A DNA stretch of 54,119 nucleotides from Patescibacteria group bacterium (GCA_028687045.1 JAQUAW010000004.1:1-54119); one strand, 5' to 3'; shown: positions 1 to 7,942, numbered from the stretch's first letter. Notes: a model not told the origin generated them from the letters alone. Numbers and translations are program-made.

Positions 1-75
1 CACTGGGCATACTAGATGATACAATAATAGTGATACATTGTGTGATTTCTTGATATGTTCCGTCATGCATATAGT

Positions 76-276
76 TTACCATAGTGCCCCCACGATGCAA
101 GCATCGGAGAATTCTATTCCATTAAAGGTACCCTCTGGTAAAGATGCTTTTGCATTTATAAAAGAAACTGCAGTAGGATCAACCTCTGCACTCACAAACG
201 CCACACCAAAACTATTGAATAAAAGAGCTGAAACTAGGAAAAAATGGCCTAGTTTAGCGAAAAAGTTCTTTTTCAT
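76..276 (-). CDS. Putative secreted protein, N-terminal part, probably frameshifted
   Basis: Unrecognised. It begins with a good signal peptide (MKKNFF, then a hydrophobic stretch ending near VSAEVD), so the product is probably exported. The frame stops after about 66 residues, just past a run of five C (87-91, plus strand). Adding one base to that run would open a second frame that stays open to the window edge and contains YMHDGTYQEITQC. A frameshift, a sequencing error or a truncated gene all fit. The ATG at 276 is chosen because it starts exactly at the signal peptide. I see no Shine-Dalgarno sequence. Confidence 0.4.
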   Translation of the reverse strand: MKKNFFAKLGHFFLVSALLFNSFGVAFVSAEVDPTAVSFINAKASLPEGTFNGIEFSDACIVGALW

Positions 277-499
277 AGACAAATATATTAGACTTAATAT
301 GTATAAATTAAAATGACTACACATTATAATGGTTTGTGGAAATCACAACCATTTGTAAATTATGAATTAATTGGCTAAATAAAGCCTTTTTATATATGTG
401 TAATAAACAGAGTAGTGTAGCACACTTTGCTACTTTTGTCAAGATGCTCCACGTATGATAAAATAACATAATATCGAGCTTTTGTAAAGTCTATAAACT
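277..499. other. Intergenic region without a recognised gene
   Basis: AT-rich spacer between divergent genes. It should hold both promoters. I see no RNA gene or clear repeat apart from a short word of the 'tttgtaaagtctataaac' type next to the downstream start. Confidence 0.4.
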
Positions 500-1057
500 A
501 TGAACAAAATATACTATCCAAATCAAAAAACACACAGCAAAATATTGCTCTGGCTACAGAGAGTCATTGCTTTTGTCTTCCTCTACGCCACTCTCACCTT
601 GCCAGCTGGCCTGAAACTTATGGATACTCCACTGGTGAATACTATCAGAAAAGAATACCCTACTTGGTGGCATGTGGCCTGGGATATTGTTTTGACTGTT
701 TTAATTTTGGGAATTATTATTTTTGTTATCAAATTATTTTTATTCTATACTCAAAAACATCACAGCTCCCAAAAATATATTAATTGGTTAAAAAAAATGG
801 ATGGCAAGTTCATACAGAATTTTCTCAACTTTGATTTTTTCGTAATTAAATTTTTGTTAGCAACTCTAGTCTCACTAATAATTTGGGAATTGTTAAAATT
901 ACTTTTGCAAAATTCTTCTCTTTTTAATTTACCCGAGTATTCTACTCAGCCAGTAGTATTCGTCATGGTTATTTTAGGTCTTATTATTTTGGTCGAAAGT
1001 TTTGAAACTTGGAAAATAAAAATTAGAAAACATTTGCATATTACGGAGAAGTTTTGA
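500..1057 (+). CDS. Hypothetical multi-pass membrane protein
   Basis: Family not recognised. The 185-residue product has about four hydrophobic helices (roughly residues 20-40, 60-85, 110-135 and 150-168) separated by basic loops, and an N-terminal basic cytoplasmic-looking segment. The C-terminus is Lys/Arg-rich (TWKIKIRKH). This looks like an inner-membrane protein of unknown role. It stands alone, followed by a GC-rich repeat block and the sanA-like gene on the same strand. No catalytic motif is visible. Confidence 0.6.
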   Translation: MNKIYYPNQKTHSKILLWLQRVIAFVFLYATLTLPAGLKLMDTPLVNTIRKEYPTWWHVAWDIVLTVLILGIIIFVIKLFLFYTQKHHSSQKYINWLKKMDGKFIQNFLNFDFFVIKFLLATLVSLIIWELLKLLLQNSSLFNLPEYSTQPVVFVMVILGLIILVESFETWKIKIRKHLHITEKF

Positions 1058-1058
1058 C

Positions 1059-1106
1059 AGCATGTCAGCAGAGACAGTTTGTCAGCAGATTCAGCAGACA
1101 CAGCTT
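1059..1106. repeat. Degenerate CAGCAGA micro-word array
   Basis: Just after the stop codon the word 'gtcagcaga' and variants (cagcatgtcagcagaga, gtcagcagattcagcagaca) repeat imperfectly. One of many intergenic arrays of a local short word in this window. Confidence 0.5.
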
Positions 1107-1126
1107 TTCAAAAAATGTACGTACAA

Positions 1127-1223
1127 TCCCCCTCCTATTAGGAGGGGTTAGGGGAGGTCTGGAGTATAATAAAACGTTTTATCTTGCTAAAGACCCCCTC
1201 TAACTCCCCCTACTAGGGGGAGA
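1127..1223. repeat. REP-like GC-rich inverted repeat pair
   Basis: Two palindromic modules, one starting cccctcctattaggagggg and the other ending ctactaggggg, are arranged so that the outer arms (ggaggtct and agacccc) also pair. Related modules occur at 16137-16175 and 34685-34765, so this is a dispersed extragenic palindrome family. Confidence 0.7.
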
Positions 1224-1236
1224 ACCATTATTTATT

Positions 1237-1881
1237 ATGAAAAAAATATTCTTAAAACTTTTGCTAATTTTTTTCTTGAGTGTTGTTTTTCTTTCTTCGG
1301 CTATCGTCATCACTAACAAAATAATAGAAAAAAACACTGACGAAAAAATTTATAATTCAACAAAAAATATCCCTCATAACAAAGTAGGATTATTACTTGG
1401 CACAATCAAATATTTGAAAGATGGCAGAATAAATGCTTATTATGCTTATAGAATTACAGCTACCAAAGAACTTTTTGAAGCTAACAAAATTGATTTCATT
1501 CTCGTAAGTGGCGACAATGGCACAAAGAAGTATGATGAACCGACAACTATTCAAAAAGATTTGCTAGAAGCTGGCATACCAACATCAAGTATTTTTCTTG
1601 ACTATGCTGGCTTCCGCACTCTAGACTCAGTCGTCCGAAGCAAAGAAATATTTGGACAAGACAGTGTCACTATCATCTCACAAAAATTCCACAATGAGCG
1701 CGCCATATATATAGCCAACAAAAAAGGTATAGACGCCATCGGCTACAATGCTCGCGATGTAAAGTCTTATGCTAATACAAAAATACAAATTAGAGAAAGC
1801 TTCGCACGACTCAAGATGATGCTGGATTTGTTATTGAATATTCAGCCAAAGTTTTTGGGAGAGAAAATTGAGATAAAATGA
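1237..1881 (+). CDS. sanA: SanA-like DUF218 membrane-anchored protein
   Basis: Matches the SanA/YdcF (DUF218) family, named for vancomycin exclusion at high temperature in E. coli and linked to envelope integrity. One N-terminal membrane anchor (residues about 5-27) is followed by the conserved segments LLLGTIKY, YRITATKELF, ILVSGDNGTKKYDEP, DYAGFRTLDSVVRSKEIFG and IISQKFHNERA. The length of 214 residues is normal for SanA. The biochemical activity of the family is not settled. It is probably transcribed alone and ends towards a hairpin at 1982-2028. The family is clear; the role here is inferred. Confidence 0.88.
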   Translation: MKKIFLKLLLIFFLSVVFLSSAIVITNKIIEKNTDEKIYNSTKNIPHNKVGLLLGTIKYLKDGRINAYYAYRITATKELFEANKIDFILVSGDNGTKKYDEPTTIQKDLLEAGIPTSSIFLDYAGFRTLDSVVRSKEIFGQDSVTIISQKFHNERAIYIANKKGIDAIGYNARDVKSYANTKIQIRESFARLKMMLDLLLNIQPKFLGEKIEIK

Positions 1882-1883
1882 TA

Positions 1884-1925
1884 GTTTATAAAGTTTGTAA
1901 AGTTCATAAAGTTATAAAACCTTTT
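1884..1925. repeat. Micro-word array of the 'ataaagt' type
   Basis: Successive 'agtttataaagtttgtaaag' and 'ttcataaagttataaaac' units directly after the stop codon. The same words recur at 5866-5910, 9532-9660 and 29165-29210. Confidence 0.55.
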
Positions 1926-1932
1926 AAGAAAT

Positions 1933-1958
1933 AAAAAAATACTTCTTTTCGAAGTATT
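1933..1958 (-). terminator. Terminator of the minus-strand lipoprotein gene
   Basis: On the minus strand the stem AATACTTC/GAAGTATT is followed by a T run, a standard intrinsic terminator about 100 bases after the lipoprotein stop. Confidence 0.7.
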
Positions 1959-1981
1959 CAATAAAATTTAGTTTTCCTTTG

Positions 1982-2028
1982 CTGCCCGTACCGATGTAAA
2001 CTTTACACCAGTACGGACAGTCTTTTTT
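1982..2028 (+). terminator. Long hairpin between convergent genes
   Basis: The arms ctgcccgtaccgatgtaaa and tttacaccagtacggacag pair almost completely. A T run follows on the plus strand, so it can terminate the sanA-like transcript. It also forms the 3' structure of the GC-rich lipoprotein transcript. Confidence 0.65.
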
Positions 2029-2057
2029 ACCTCCTTGATTTGAGAGAAGAACTTGGA

Positions 2058-2489
2058 CTACTTGTCGTAGGGGAGGCCGTAGGACGGCGACTCCCCATTA
2101 AAAACGACGTGCCAGAGGATCCCGCGAACGGTCTCCTCCAGCAAGAACTCGGTGCAGTAGCCCTTGCACCGGATCATCCGATACTTGTCGGCAGTCTCTT
2201 TTGTGACGGCCCCAACCCGGAGGTCAGAGCCGCCCCGCTGCGCCAACGAGTTGAACTCCGCGATAACGCGGAATGTCTCGCTGGAAGTGAGCTGTTGGGA
2301 CGCCTTCAGGCCCGCCTCGCGGAAGGCCTGTTCAAAGATTGCGGTGGCCGTCTTCTGGGTCTCCTGCCCCAGAATGACGACCTGAGCACACCGGCGATAC
2401 TCGTCGCCGGTGGGGTTGAAGGTACTGGTTGCACACCCCAAGCCGATAACGGCCCAGAGCAAAAGGATGCTAAGAACGGTTGTCTTCAA
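2058..2489 (-). CDS. GC-rich orphan lipoprotein
   Basis: Family not recognised. The 143-residue product starts with a lipoprotein signal (hydrophobic core, then VIGLGC, Cys at residue 19), so it is probably lipid-anchored at the cell surface. The mature part has three more Cys (RRCAQ, IRCKGYC). The start is a TTG at 2489 preceded at good distance by AGGGAGGGGG, a much stronger ribosome site than native neighbours have. GC-rich codons contrast sharply with surrounding genes. It has its own consensus promoter (2551-2579) and terminator. Read as a self-contained unit, acquired or under different base pressure. Confidence 0.7.
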   Translation of the reverse strand: MKTTVLSILLLWAVIGLGCATSTFNPTGDEYRRCAQVVILGQETQKTATAIFEQAFREAGLKASQQLTSSETFRVIAEFNSLAQRGGSDLRVGAVTKETADKYRMIRCKGYCTEFLLEETVRGILWHVVFNGESPSYGLPYDK

Positions 2490-2491
2490 AC

Positions 2492-2515
2492 TAAGCCCCC
2501 TCCCTTGGGGCTATC
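2492..2515 (-). promoter_or_regulatory. Hairpin enclosing the ribosome-binding site
   Basis: On the minus strand AGCCCC pairs with GGGGCT around a purine loop that contains the Shine-Dalgarno sequence of the lipoprotein gene. This could limit initiation. A second hairpin (CACCGG/CCGGTG) lies just upstream near the expected transcript start. Confidence 0.45.
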
Positions 2516-2550
2516 GTACAACACCGGGAAATCCGGTGAAGCGACCAAAA

Positions 2551-2579
2551 ATTATAGCATAAAATAGCTAAAATGTCAA
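2551..2579 (-). promoter_or_regulatory. Consensus promoter of the GC-rich lipoprotein
   Basis: TTGACA (2574-2579) and TATAAT (2551-2556) with exactly 17 bases between them. Base composition switches to GC-rich just after the -10 box. Confidence 0.85.
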
Positions 2580-2626
2580 TGGTGTGAAATGAAAAGAAAC
2601 AAAAATAAAATATACACAATTCATGA

Positions 2627-2655
2627 TTGTTGTTTCTTTCAAAACATGTTATTAT
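2627..2655 (+). promoter_or_regulatory. Promoter of the leader before the PRT-deaminase gene
   Basis: TTGTTG and TATTAT with a 17-base spacer and an extended -10 TG. The start point would fall near 2662, almost on the ATG of a 30-codon leader ORF. Confidence 0.5.
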
Positions 2656-2664
2656 TAGTAAGAT

Positions 2665-2757
2665 ATGAATATAAATTCTCTACAACAATTTAGAGACAGT
2701 CAAAGACAGCTATCAGCTAATTTTCATTTCTTTATCTATACAATAAAATCATCCTAA
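2665..2757 (+). CDS. Possible leader peptide, 30 codons
   Basis: Small ORF beginning MNINSLQQFRDSQRQLSA and ending TIKSS, probably translated from a nearly leaderless transcript. Its last codons run into the terminator hairpin at 2745-2772, and its stop codon lies in the loop, a geometry seen in attenuators. I cannot show that it is translated. It could equally be a small RNA. Confidence 0.3.
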   Translation: MNINSLQQFRDSQRQLSANFHFFIYTIKSS

Positions 2758-2772
2758 TACGGATGATTTTTT
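2745..2772 (+). terminator. Terminator/attenuator before the PRT-deaminase gene
   Basis: AAAATCATCC pairs with GGATGATTTT and a T run follows. It lies between the promoter at 2627 and the start codon at 2814, so transcription of the next gene would have to read through it, or start downstream of it. Confidence 0.65.
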
Positions 2773-2813
2773 ATTTACTACATGCCACTTTGGTATGACT
2801 AATCTTATATAAT

Positions 2814-3980
2814 ATGTTAAATCTTCTTGAAAAAGAACTTCAACAAACATATCAAGAAATAATAGCCATAAAAAAAGATGTAGGTGATGCTATGAATCTA
2901 TTTCGTGAAGCACAAATACGTACAACTGATAGTAAAGGTGGTACTGTTTCTAATTATCAATATTTTATATATCCTTTCAAAGGTTTTACTCTAGCTAATC
3001 AAGGAATTTATAACACCTTGGCAAAATATTTAGCAGAAATGATACCAAAAGATAACGAAGTCATCCTGTCTATAGAATCTGATGGTATAGGCATTGCCAC
3101 TTTGGTAGCTGCACAATTACGACTTCCTTTGATTATTGCCAAAACATTTCATTATGATATAGAATGTGTTGCTTTTTCACAACAAACAGGCTATTACGAA
3201 CGTACAATGTATATGAGTAAAGCTCTAAAAAATAAAAAAATTGCTATTGTAGACTGTATGGCTTCAACTGGAGGAACTATTGTAAATATGGTAAAAGCAG
3301 TTGAGTCAATAAGCTCAGATACAAAAATTACAGGCATTTATTGTGTAAATGATAAAAGTAATTATAGACAAAAAAATGATATTTTTAAAAAATATGATTA
3401 TTCCTACCTTTTTGATACTTATATAGAAAATAATAAAGTAATTTGTAGTATGTCTAGTCGTTTCAAAGATGTTTTTTGGGCAGATGTAAACCATAGATTT
3501 TATAATATTACCGAACGCTTGGCTGAAGATGTTTCCAATAAATCCAGACACGGCTATGGTGTAGGAGCCACATTGGTAAATTCAGAAACTTTCGAAATTT
3601 CTGCTTGGGGATACAGACGTGGACATGTTCATGCTGAACAAGATGCTTTGTCTATGCTAAAAAATAATACTCCTGATTGGGAAGAACACGAATACATGCT
3701 TTATTGTACAATGGAACCATGTACCTATCGTAATGGTAAATATACACCATGTTCACATCTTATATCTGATATGCCACAACTAAAATGGGTTATCATTGGT
3801 CAAAAAGATGTAGCTGACAACAAAATTTGTGGTAACGGTATTCAGTATTTAGTAGAAAATGGTAAAAACATTAGACTAATGGCAACCAATGAAAAATTTT
3901 ATGCCAACCAAAATATTTTTCAAGAAACAAAAATAGAAAATGAAGAAATGATGTTGGAACCAGGACTTTCTTTTGCTTAA
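2814..3980 (+). CDS. Phosphoribosyltransferase / RibD-like deaminase fusion
   Basis: Two domains. Residues about 50-215 resemble a type I phosphoribosyltransferase, with a PRPP loop IVDCMASTGGT (145-155); the usual second acidic residue is Cys. Residues about 245-355 are a zinc deaminase: HAE (273-275), EPC (301-303), a TPC (311-313), then a RibD-like NGIQYLVENG stretch. The first 45 residues look coiled-coil. A base or base-like substrate could be deaminated and joined to, or released from, ribose phosphate. The substrate is unknown. It is a single-gene unit with a leader terminator upstream and a terminator at 3999-4029. The domain calls are firm; the pathway is open. Confidence 0.75.
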   Translation: MLNLLEKELQQTYQEIIAIKKDVGDAMNLFREAQIRTTDSKGGTVSNYQYFIYPFKGFTLANQGIYNTLAKYLAEMIPKDNEVILSIESDGIGIATLVAAQLRLPLIIAKTFHYDIECVAFSQQTGYYERTMYMSKALKNKKIAIVDCMASTGGTIVNMVKAVESISSDTKITGIYCVNDKSNYRQKNDIFKKYDYSYLFDTYIENNKVICSMSSRFKDVFWADVNHRFYNITERLAEDVSNKSRHGYGVGATLVNSETFEISAWGYRRGHVHAEQDALSMLKNNTPDWEEHEYMLYCTMEPCTYRNGKYTPCSHLISDMPQLKWVIIGQKDVADNKICGNGIQYLVENGKNIRLMATNEKFYANQNIFQETKIENEEMMLEPGLSFA

Positions 3981-3998
3981 AAATTGATAATGAAATAA

Positions 3999-4029
3999 AA
4001 AAGTACTACCTTAACAAGGTAGTACTTTT
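3999..4029. terminator. Bidirectional terminator between convergent genes
   Basis: AAAAGTACTACC pairs with GGTAGTACTTTT. It serves the PRT-deaminase gene and possibly guaB from the other side. Confidence 0.8.
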
Positions 4030-4035
4030 CTTTCT

Positions 4036-4074
4036 GCGTCATTCCGCGTGTTAATCCATTAATTTGCGTCTAAG
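4036..4074. repeat. 'tgcgtc/ccgcgtgttaatcc' micro-word array
   Basis: Words of the type ctgcgtcattccgcgtgtta and atttgcgtctaag repeat across the end of guaB. The same word family is at 32003-32046 and 33770-33805. Confidence 0.4.
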
Positions 4075-5503
4075 TAATCGCCGTCACATCATGAACACCA
4101 CTTTCTTGTAAACCCGCTCCACTTATTCTCACAAACTCTACATTTTTTTGTAATTCTGCAATTGTATGTGAATTTGTATAACTCATACCAGACTTAAGTC
4201 CACCAACCATTTGATGAATGATACTTGCTACGTCACCTTTGAAAGGAACAATAGATTCTACTCCTTCTGGTACAACTTCACTCATATTTTTCTTTTTTTC
4301 TTGATTTATTTTTCTTCTATCATTGGCTTGAGTGAAGCTCGCACTACCACGAGAAATTTTGAATTTTTTGTCCCCTTTGTGCATTACGACACCAGGACTT
4401 TCTTCCGTACCTGCCAACATACTACCAAGCATAATTGAATCTGCACCAGCACCAAGAGCTTTCACCATGTCTCCAGATTTTTTGATTCCACCATCAGCAA
4501 TCACAGGTACACCGTATTTCTTGGCAACATTGACTGCCTCCATGACAGCTGTCAGCTGAGGCATACCACAACCAGTCACAATGCGCGTGATACAAATAGA
4601 ACCTGGACCAACTCCCACTTTGACGGCATCTACTCCGGCTTCACAAAGTTCTTCGGCAGCACGAGCGGTAGCAATATTGCCGGCTATCAAATCTACATGA
4701 GGAACTACTTCACGCAATTTACTAATAGCATTGAACATAAGATCTGAATGACCGTGAGCAATGTCAATCACCAAAACATCCACTCCAGCTTTGACCAGTT
4801 CTTGAGCTCTTTCCAAATAATCTCCATGCACTCCCACACAAGCTCCCACAATCAAACGCCCTTCACTATCACGATTGGACAAAGGAAACTCTATAATATG
4901 TCGAATATCATCACTAGTGATAAGACCAACAATTCTATTTTCTTCATCTACCAAAGGTAATTTTTCAACTTTATATTCTGCAAAAATTTTTTTAGCTTCT
5001 TCAAAAGTCGTGTAAGCATTACCAACTATTAATCTTTCTCTTGGTGTCATAATACTTTCTACTTTTTGATTCATTTCATTTGCAAAAAGAAAATCACGAC
5101 GAGAAAGTATACCTCTTAATTTATGATCGCCGTTAGCTACCAATAATCCTGACACTCCTGTTTCAGCTGCAAATTCTTTTGCTTCTGCAACTGTTTTATT
5201 TGAGTCAATAATATAGGGATCACTAACAATCAAATTCTGAGCACGTTTCACTCTTTTCACTTCTTCCACATTTTCTTCAATACTATTGAAACGATGCAAA
5301 ATACCAATACCACCAAGACGAGCCATGGCAATCGCCATATCAGATCCTGTGACAGAATCCATATTGGCTGAAATTATTGGGACATTGAGATTAACATGAC
5401 GTGAAAGTCTGGTCTTGGTCACAGCTTCGTCACGAGAAGAAAAACTAGAACGACGAGGAATGATTAAAACATCATCATAAGTAAGGGATAATGGTATGTT
5501 CAT
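4070..5503 (-). CDS. guaB: IMP dehydrogenase
   Basis: Oxidises IMP to XMP with NAD+, the committed step to GTP. The N-terminal barrel half contains [15 protein letters not shown]. Two CBS domains occupy residues about 95-205, and the catalytic loop [11 protein letters not shown] supplies the thioimidate Cys. The flap region [14 protein letters not shown] and C-terminal [14 protein letters not shown] are present. At 477 residues it is full length. It is a single gene whose promoter lies far upstream (5779-5807), with a short leader and terminator in between, suggesting control by transcript attenuation. Confidence 0.95.
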   Translation of the reverse strand: MNIPLSLTYDDVLIIPRRSSFSSRDEAVTKTRLSRHVNLNVPIISANMDSVTGSDMAIAMARLGGIGILHRFNSIEENVEEVKRVKRAQNLIVSDPYIIDSNKTVAEAKEFAAETGVSGLLVANGDHKLRGILSRRDFLFANEMNQKVESIMTPRERLIVGNAYTTFEEAKKIFAEYKVEKLPLVDEENRIVGLITSDDIRHIIEFPLSNRDSEGRLIVGACVGVHGDYLERAQELVKAGVDVLVIDIAHGHSDLMFNAISKLREVVPHVDLIAGNIATARAAEELCEAGVDAVKVGVGPGSICITRIVTGCGMPQLTAVMEAVNVAKKYGVPVIADGGIKKSGDMVKALGAGADSIMLGSMLAGTEESPGVVMHKGDKKFKISRGSASFTQANDRRKINQEKKKNMSEVVPEGVESIVPFKGDVASIIHQMVGGLKSGMSYTNSHTIAELQKNVEFVRISGAGLQESGVHDVTAIT

Positions 5504-5511
5504 AAAAAATA

Positions 5512-5690
5512 TTAATTAACACTGATTACACGAATTATTGAGGATTACACTGATATACTATGAAGTCATCAATAATAACCAAATAATACTTGTAACAAAT
5601 GTGTTTTTATAAAAATTAAATTCTAATTTATTTTTCAATCAGTGTAATCTTTTCTAAATCAATGCAATCAGTGTCTAATCAATGCAATAA
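5512..5690. repeat. 'atcagtgtaatc' micro-word array
   Basis: The spacer upstream of guaB is built from variants of one word (aacactgattacacgaatt, gaggattacactgatat, aatcagtgtaatctttt, atgcaatcagtgtctaatc). Close copies are at 14910-14945 and, in the other sense, at 31275-31315. Confidence 0.6.
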
Positions 5691-5710
5691 AAAACCACCA
5701 GATATGGTGG
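5687..5710 (-). terminator. Terminator in the guaB leader
   Basis: On the minus strand CCACCA/TGGTGG with a four-base loop is followed by TTTTTTATT. It lies about 85 bases after a consensus-type promoter and about 185 bases before guaB. Confidence 0.75.
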
Positions 5711-5718
5711 CTTGTATG

Positions 5719-5769
5719 TCAAATAAGAGTTGTTCTTCCTCCTTTTAATTTTGAGTAGAATATTCTCAT
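5719..5769 (-). CDS. Possible guaB leader peptide or small RNA
   Basis: A 16-codon ORF, MRIFYSKLKGGRTTLI, starts just after the promoter at 5779-5807, and its TGA stop lies 8 bases before the terminator stem. A strong AAGGAGG lies inside it without an obvious start downstream. Either a leader peptide of an attenuator or a short independent RNA of about 90 bases. Coding is unproven. Confidence 0.3.
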   Translation of the reverse strand: MRIFYSKLKGGRTTLI

Positions 5770-5778
5770 AGCAAATTA

Positions 5779-5807
5779 ATTGTAGCACGTAAATTTTAGA
5801 CTGGCAA
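5779..5807 (-). promoter_or_regulatory. Promoter of the guaB leader
   Basis: TTGCCA (5802-5807) and TACAAT (5779-5784) with a 17-base spacer on the minus strand. Confidence 0.75.
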
Positions 5808-5865
5808 GAGATTGTTTTTTGACTGAAATTGGATGTTTTTAAGAAAGCTGTGGATACATTAGTCG

Positions 5866-5910
5866 AAAGTTCATAAAGTCTGTAAAGTCAAAAGTCTATA
5901 AAGTAATAAC
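5866..5910. repeat. 'aagtctataaagt' micro-word array
   Basis: Repeated agttcataaagtctgtaaag and agtctataaagtaataac units directly after, and into, the end of the downstream gene. Confidence 0.5.
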
Positions 5911-6375
5911 TTTAAAAGAGGGTTTTTCTACCTCCAAAAATTTATGAAAATCAACTCTATCTAATTCCAAAGTTGCAGTGTTACGATTTGGATGAAAAGT
6001 GACAATATCAGACTCATATACTTCTCTACCCAAAAACAATTGCACATCTTTTTCTTCATTATTCAACAAACCAAAAACAGAAACTGAGCCAGGATCTACT
6101 CTCATTTTTTTCATTAAATTTTCTTGTGAGGCAAAACTAATTTTTTTCTCACCCAATTTTTCCGCCAACATTTTCAAATCAGTTTTATGACTCCCTGGCA
6201 AAATAACCAAATAAAAATTATTCCCTTTTATACCCTTCAGTAATAAATTTTTCAAATGCATACCTGGAATATGTCCACAATATTTTCGTGCTTCTTCAAC
6301 AGTAAAAACGGCCGTGTGTTCGTGCAGTTTATAAGCAATGTTATTTTCTTTTAAAAAATGTTCAACGTCAACCAT
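5896..6375 (-). CDS. YbaK/ProX-type aminoacyl-tRNA deacylase
   Basis: Matches the YbaK/prolyl-tRNA synthetase insertion-domain family, which hydrolyses mischarged Ala- or Cys-tRNA(Pro). Visible are the N-terminal helix VEHFLKEN, HEHTAVFTVEEA, the conserved Lys region HLKNLLLKGIKGNNFYLVILPGSHKTDLK, PGSVSVFGLLNN and HPNRNTATLEL. At 159 residues it is a standalone editing domain of the ProX/PrdX type. The ATG at 6375 is preferred over an in-frame TTG two codons earlier. The gene follows gatB by 26 bases and is likely co-transcribed, so two tRNA-charging quality functions sit together. Confidence 0.88.
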   Translation of the reverse strand: MVDVEHFLKENNIAYKLHEHTAVFTVEEARKYCGHIPGMHLKNLLLKGIKGNNFYLVILPGSHKTDLKMLAEKLGEKKISFASQENLMKKMRVDPGSVSVFGLLNNEEKDVQLFLGREVYESDIVTFHPNRNTATLELDRVDFHKFLEVEKPSFKVITL

Positions 6376-6401
6376 AAACAAAATAAAAACTGATTGTAAT
6401 T

Positions 6402-7940
6402 TTATCCTAGTTTTTCTTTCAGTTTTTCCTCCACCACTTTCACATCCGCACTTCCTTCACTTGCTTTCATCACCATACCAATCAAAAACTTAATAACTGT
6501 TTCTTTGCCGGCTTTGACTTGAGCAACTTGGTCTGGATAATTTGTGATTACAGCATCAACAAGACTTTCAATCTGACCACTATCAGAAACTTGTCCCCAA
6601 CCTTTTTCTTCCAAAATATGTGTTGGATCTTTGTCTACATCAAGACCAACCATAATCAATAAAATTTTCAAAGCATTGGTACCATTGACTTTGTTGTTGT
6701 AGATAAGAGCAACAAGCTCAGCAAAATTCTCAGGAGAAAATTTGACATCAGTAATATCCATATTTTTTTCTTTGAGAATTCCCAAGAGTTTACTCGTAAT
6801 CCAACTACCCGCTAAACGACTAATTTTTTGAGGAAGATTTTCGGCTTTATTTTCTGACTCTGGCATAGAATCCAACCATTCAACAAGATCACTCATCACA
6901 GCTTCAGTAAAATAAGAAAGTTCTTTACTGTCTGTCAAAATTTTGGCATCTGAATATGACAAATAATATTCTTCACGAAAACGCAATCTCTTTTGAGAAG
7001 GCAACTCTGGCAAAGAAACAATACCAGCAATTTTTAGAGGATGAAAAGGTGGTATATCTGGATCTGGAAAATAACGATAATCAGCAGCATTTTCTTTGGT
7101 ACGTTGCATCACAGTTTCTTGTTTGTTATCATCCCAACCACGAGTCTGCTGTACCCAAGTTTCGCCTTTTTCGATCATCGCTGTTTGTCTTTTGATTTCA
7201 AAATCAATACCACGTTCAACAGCTTTGAAAGAATTTAGATTTTTGAGTTCAACTTTATTATTTAGTTTTGCACCGTTTAGAGGTTTCACTACACCATCAA
7301 TAATCTCAAAACTACCAACTTCTTGCACAGAAATATTGGCTTCACAGCGCATCTGACCCTTTTCCATATCAGCATCACTCACACCCAAATAACGCACAAT
7401 ATTGCGTAATTCTTGACAATAAGTTTTGGCTTCAAGAGCTGATTTGAAATCTGGATCAGTCACAATCTCAACCAAAGGCACTCCAGAACGATTGAAATCG
7501 ACGAGAGTACTACCATCTTCACCATGATTTAGTCTGGCAGTGTCTTCTTCAAGATGTGCACGTGTAATACCAATTTTGGCAGTGTCACGAATAGGATTTT
7601 CTCCTATAAAATCTAACTCAATAAAGCCATGCTCAGCAATTGGCTCTTCATATTGAGAAATCTGATAACCTTTTGGTAAATCTGGATAAAAATAATGCTT
7701 ACGATCAAACTTGGAAAATTCCAAAATATGACAATTTAGCGCTTTTCCAACCATAACTGTCCAGGCAATTGCTTTTTTATTAGGTACTGGCAAAGTACCA
7801 GGATGAGCCAAACAAATTTCGCAAATATTCTTATTTGGAGTATCAATATTAGGATTATTTGGGCACGAACAAAACATCTTGGAGTCAGTCTTTAGCTCCA
7901 CATGTACTTCCATACCAATAATTGGGACGTATTGTTTCAT
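6402..7940 (-). CDS. gatB: Aspartyl/glutamyl-tRNA amidotransferase subunit B
   Basis: Subunit B of GatCAB, which converts Glu-tRNA(Gln) and Asp-tRNA(Asn) to the amidated forms. The GatB core starts with YVPIIGMEVHVELKT. The zinc-type Cys cluster CSCPN...CEICLAHPGTLPVPN is present, followed by the conserved FYPDLPKGYQISQ, HLEEDTA and VDFNRSGVPLVEIVTDPD. The C-terminal YqeY-like tail (about 380-512) binds tRNA. At 512 residues it is slightly long for the family. gatA and gatC are not in this window. A promoter lies at 8023-8050, and ybaK follows in the same unit. Confidence 0.96.
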   Translation of the reverse strand: MKQYVPIIGMEVHVELKTDSKMFCSCPNNPNIDTPNKNICEICLAHPGTLPVPNKKAIAWTVMVGKALNCHILEFSKFDRKHYFYPDLPKGYQISQYEEPIAEHGFIELDFIGENPIRDTAKIGITRAHLEEDTARLNHGEDGSTLVDFNRSGVPLVEIVTDPDFKSALEAKTYCQELRNIVRYLGVSDADMEKGQMRCEANISVQEVGSFEIIDGVVKPLNGAKLNNKVELKNLNSFKAVERGIDFEIKRQTAMIEKGETWVQQTRGWDDNKQETVMQRTKENAADYRYFPDPDIPPFHPLKIAGIVSLPELPSQKRLRFREEYYLSYSDAKILTDSKELSYFTEAVMSDLVEWLDSMPESENKAENLPQKISRLAGSWITSKLLGILKEKNMDITDVKFSPENFAELVALIYNNKVNGTNALKILLIMVGLDVDKDPTHILEEKGWGQVSDSGQIESLVDAVITNYPDQVAQVKAGKETVIKFLIGMVMKASEGSADVKVVEEKLKEKLG

Positions 7941-7942
7941 AG

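Noticed and set aside
2040-2567. 175-codon plus-strand ORF opposite the lipoprotein
   Set aside because: Shadow frame of a GC-rich gene; it lacks a ribosome site and signal, and the minus-strand frame has promoter, lipobox and terminator.
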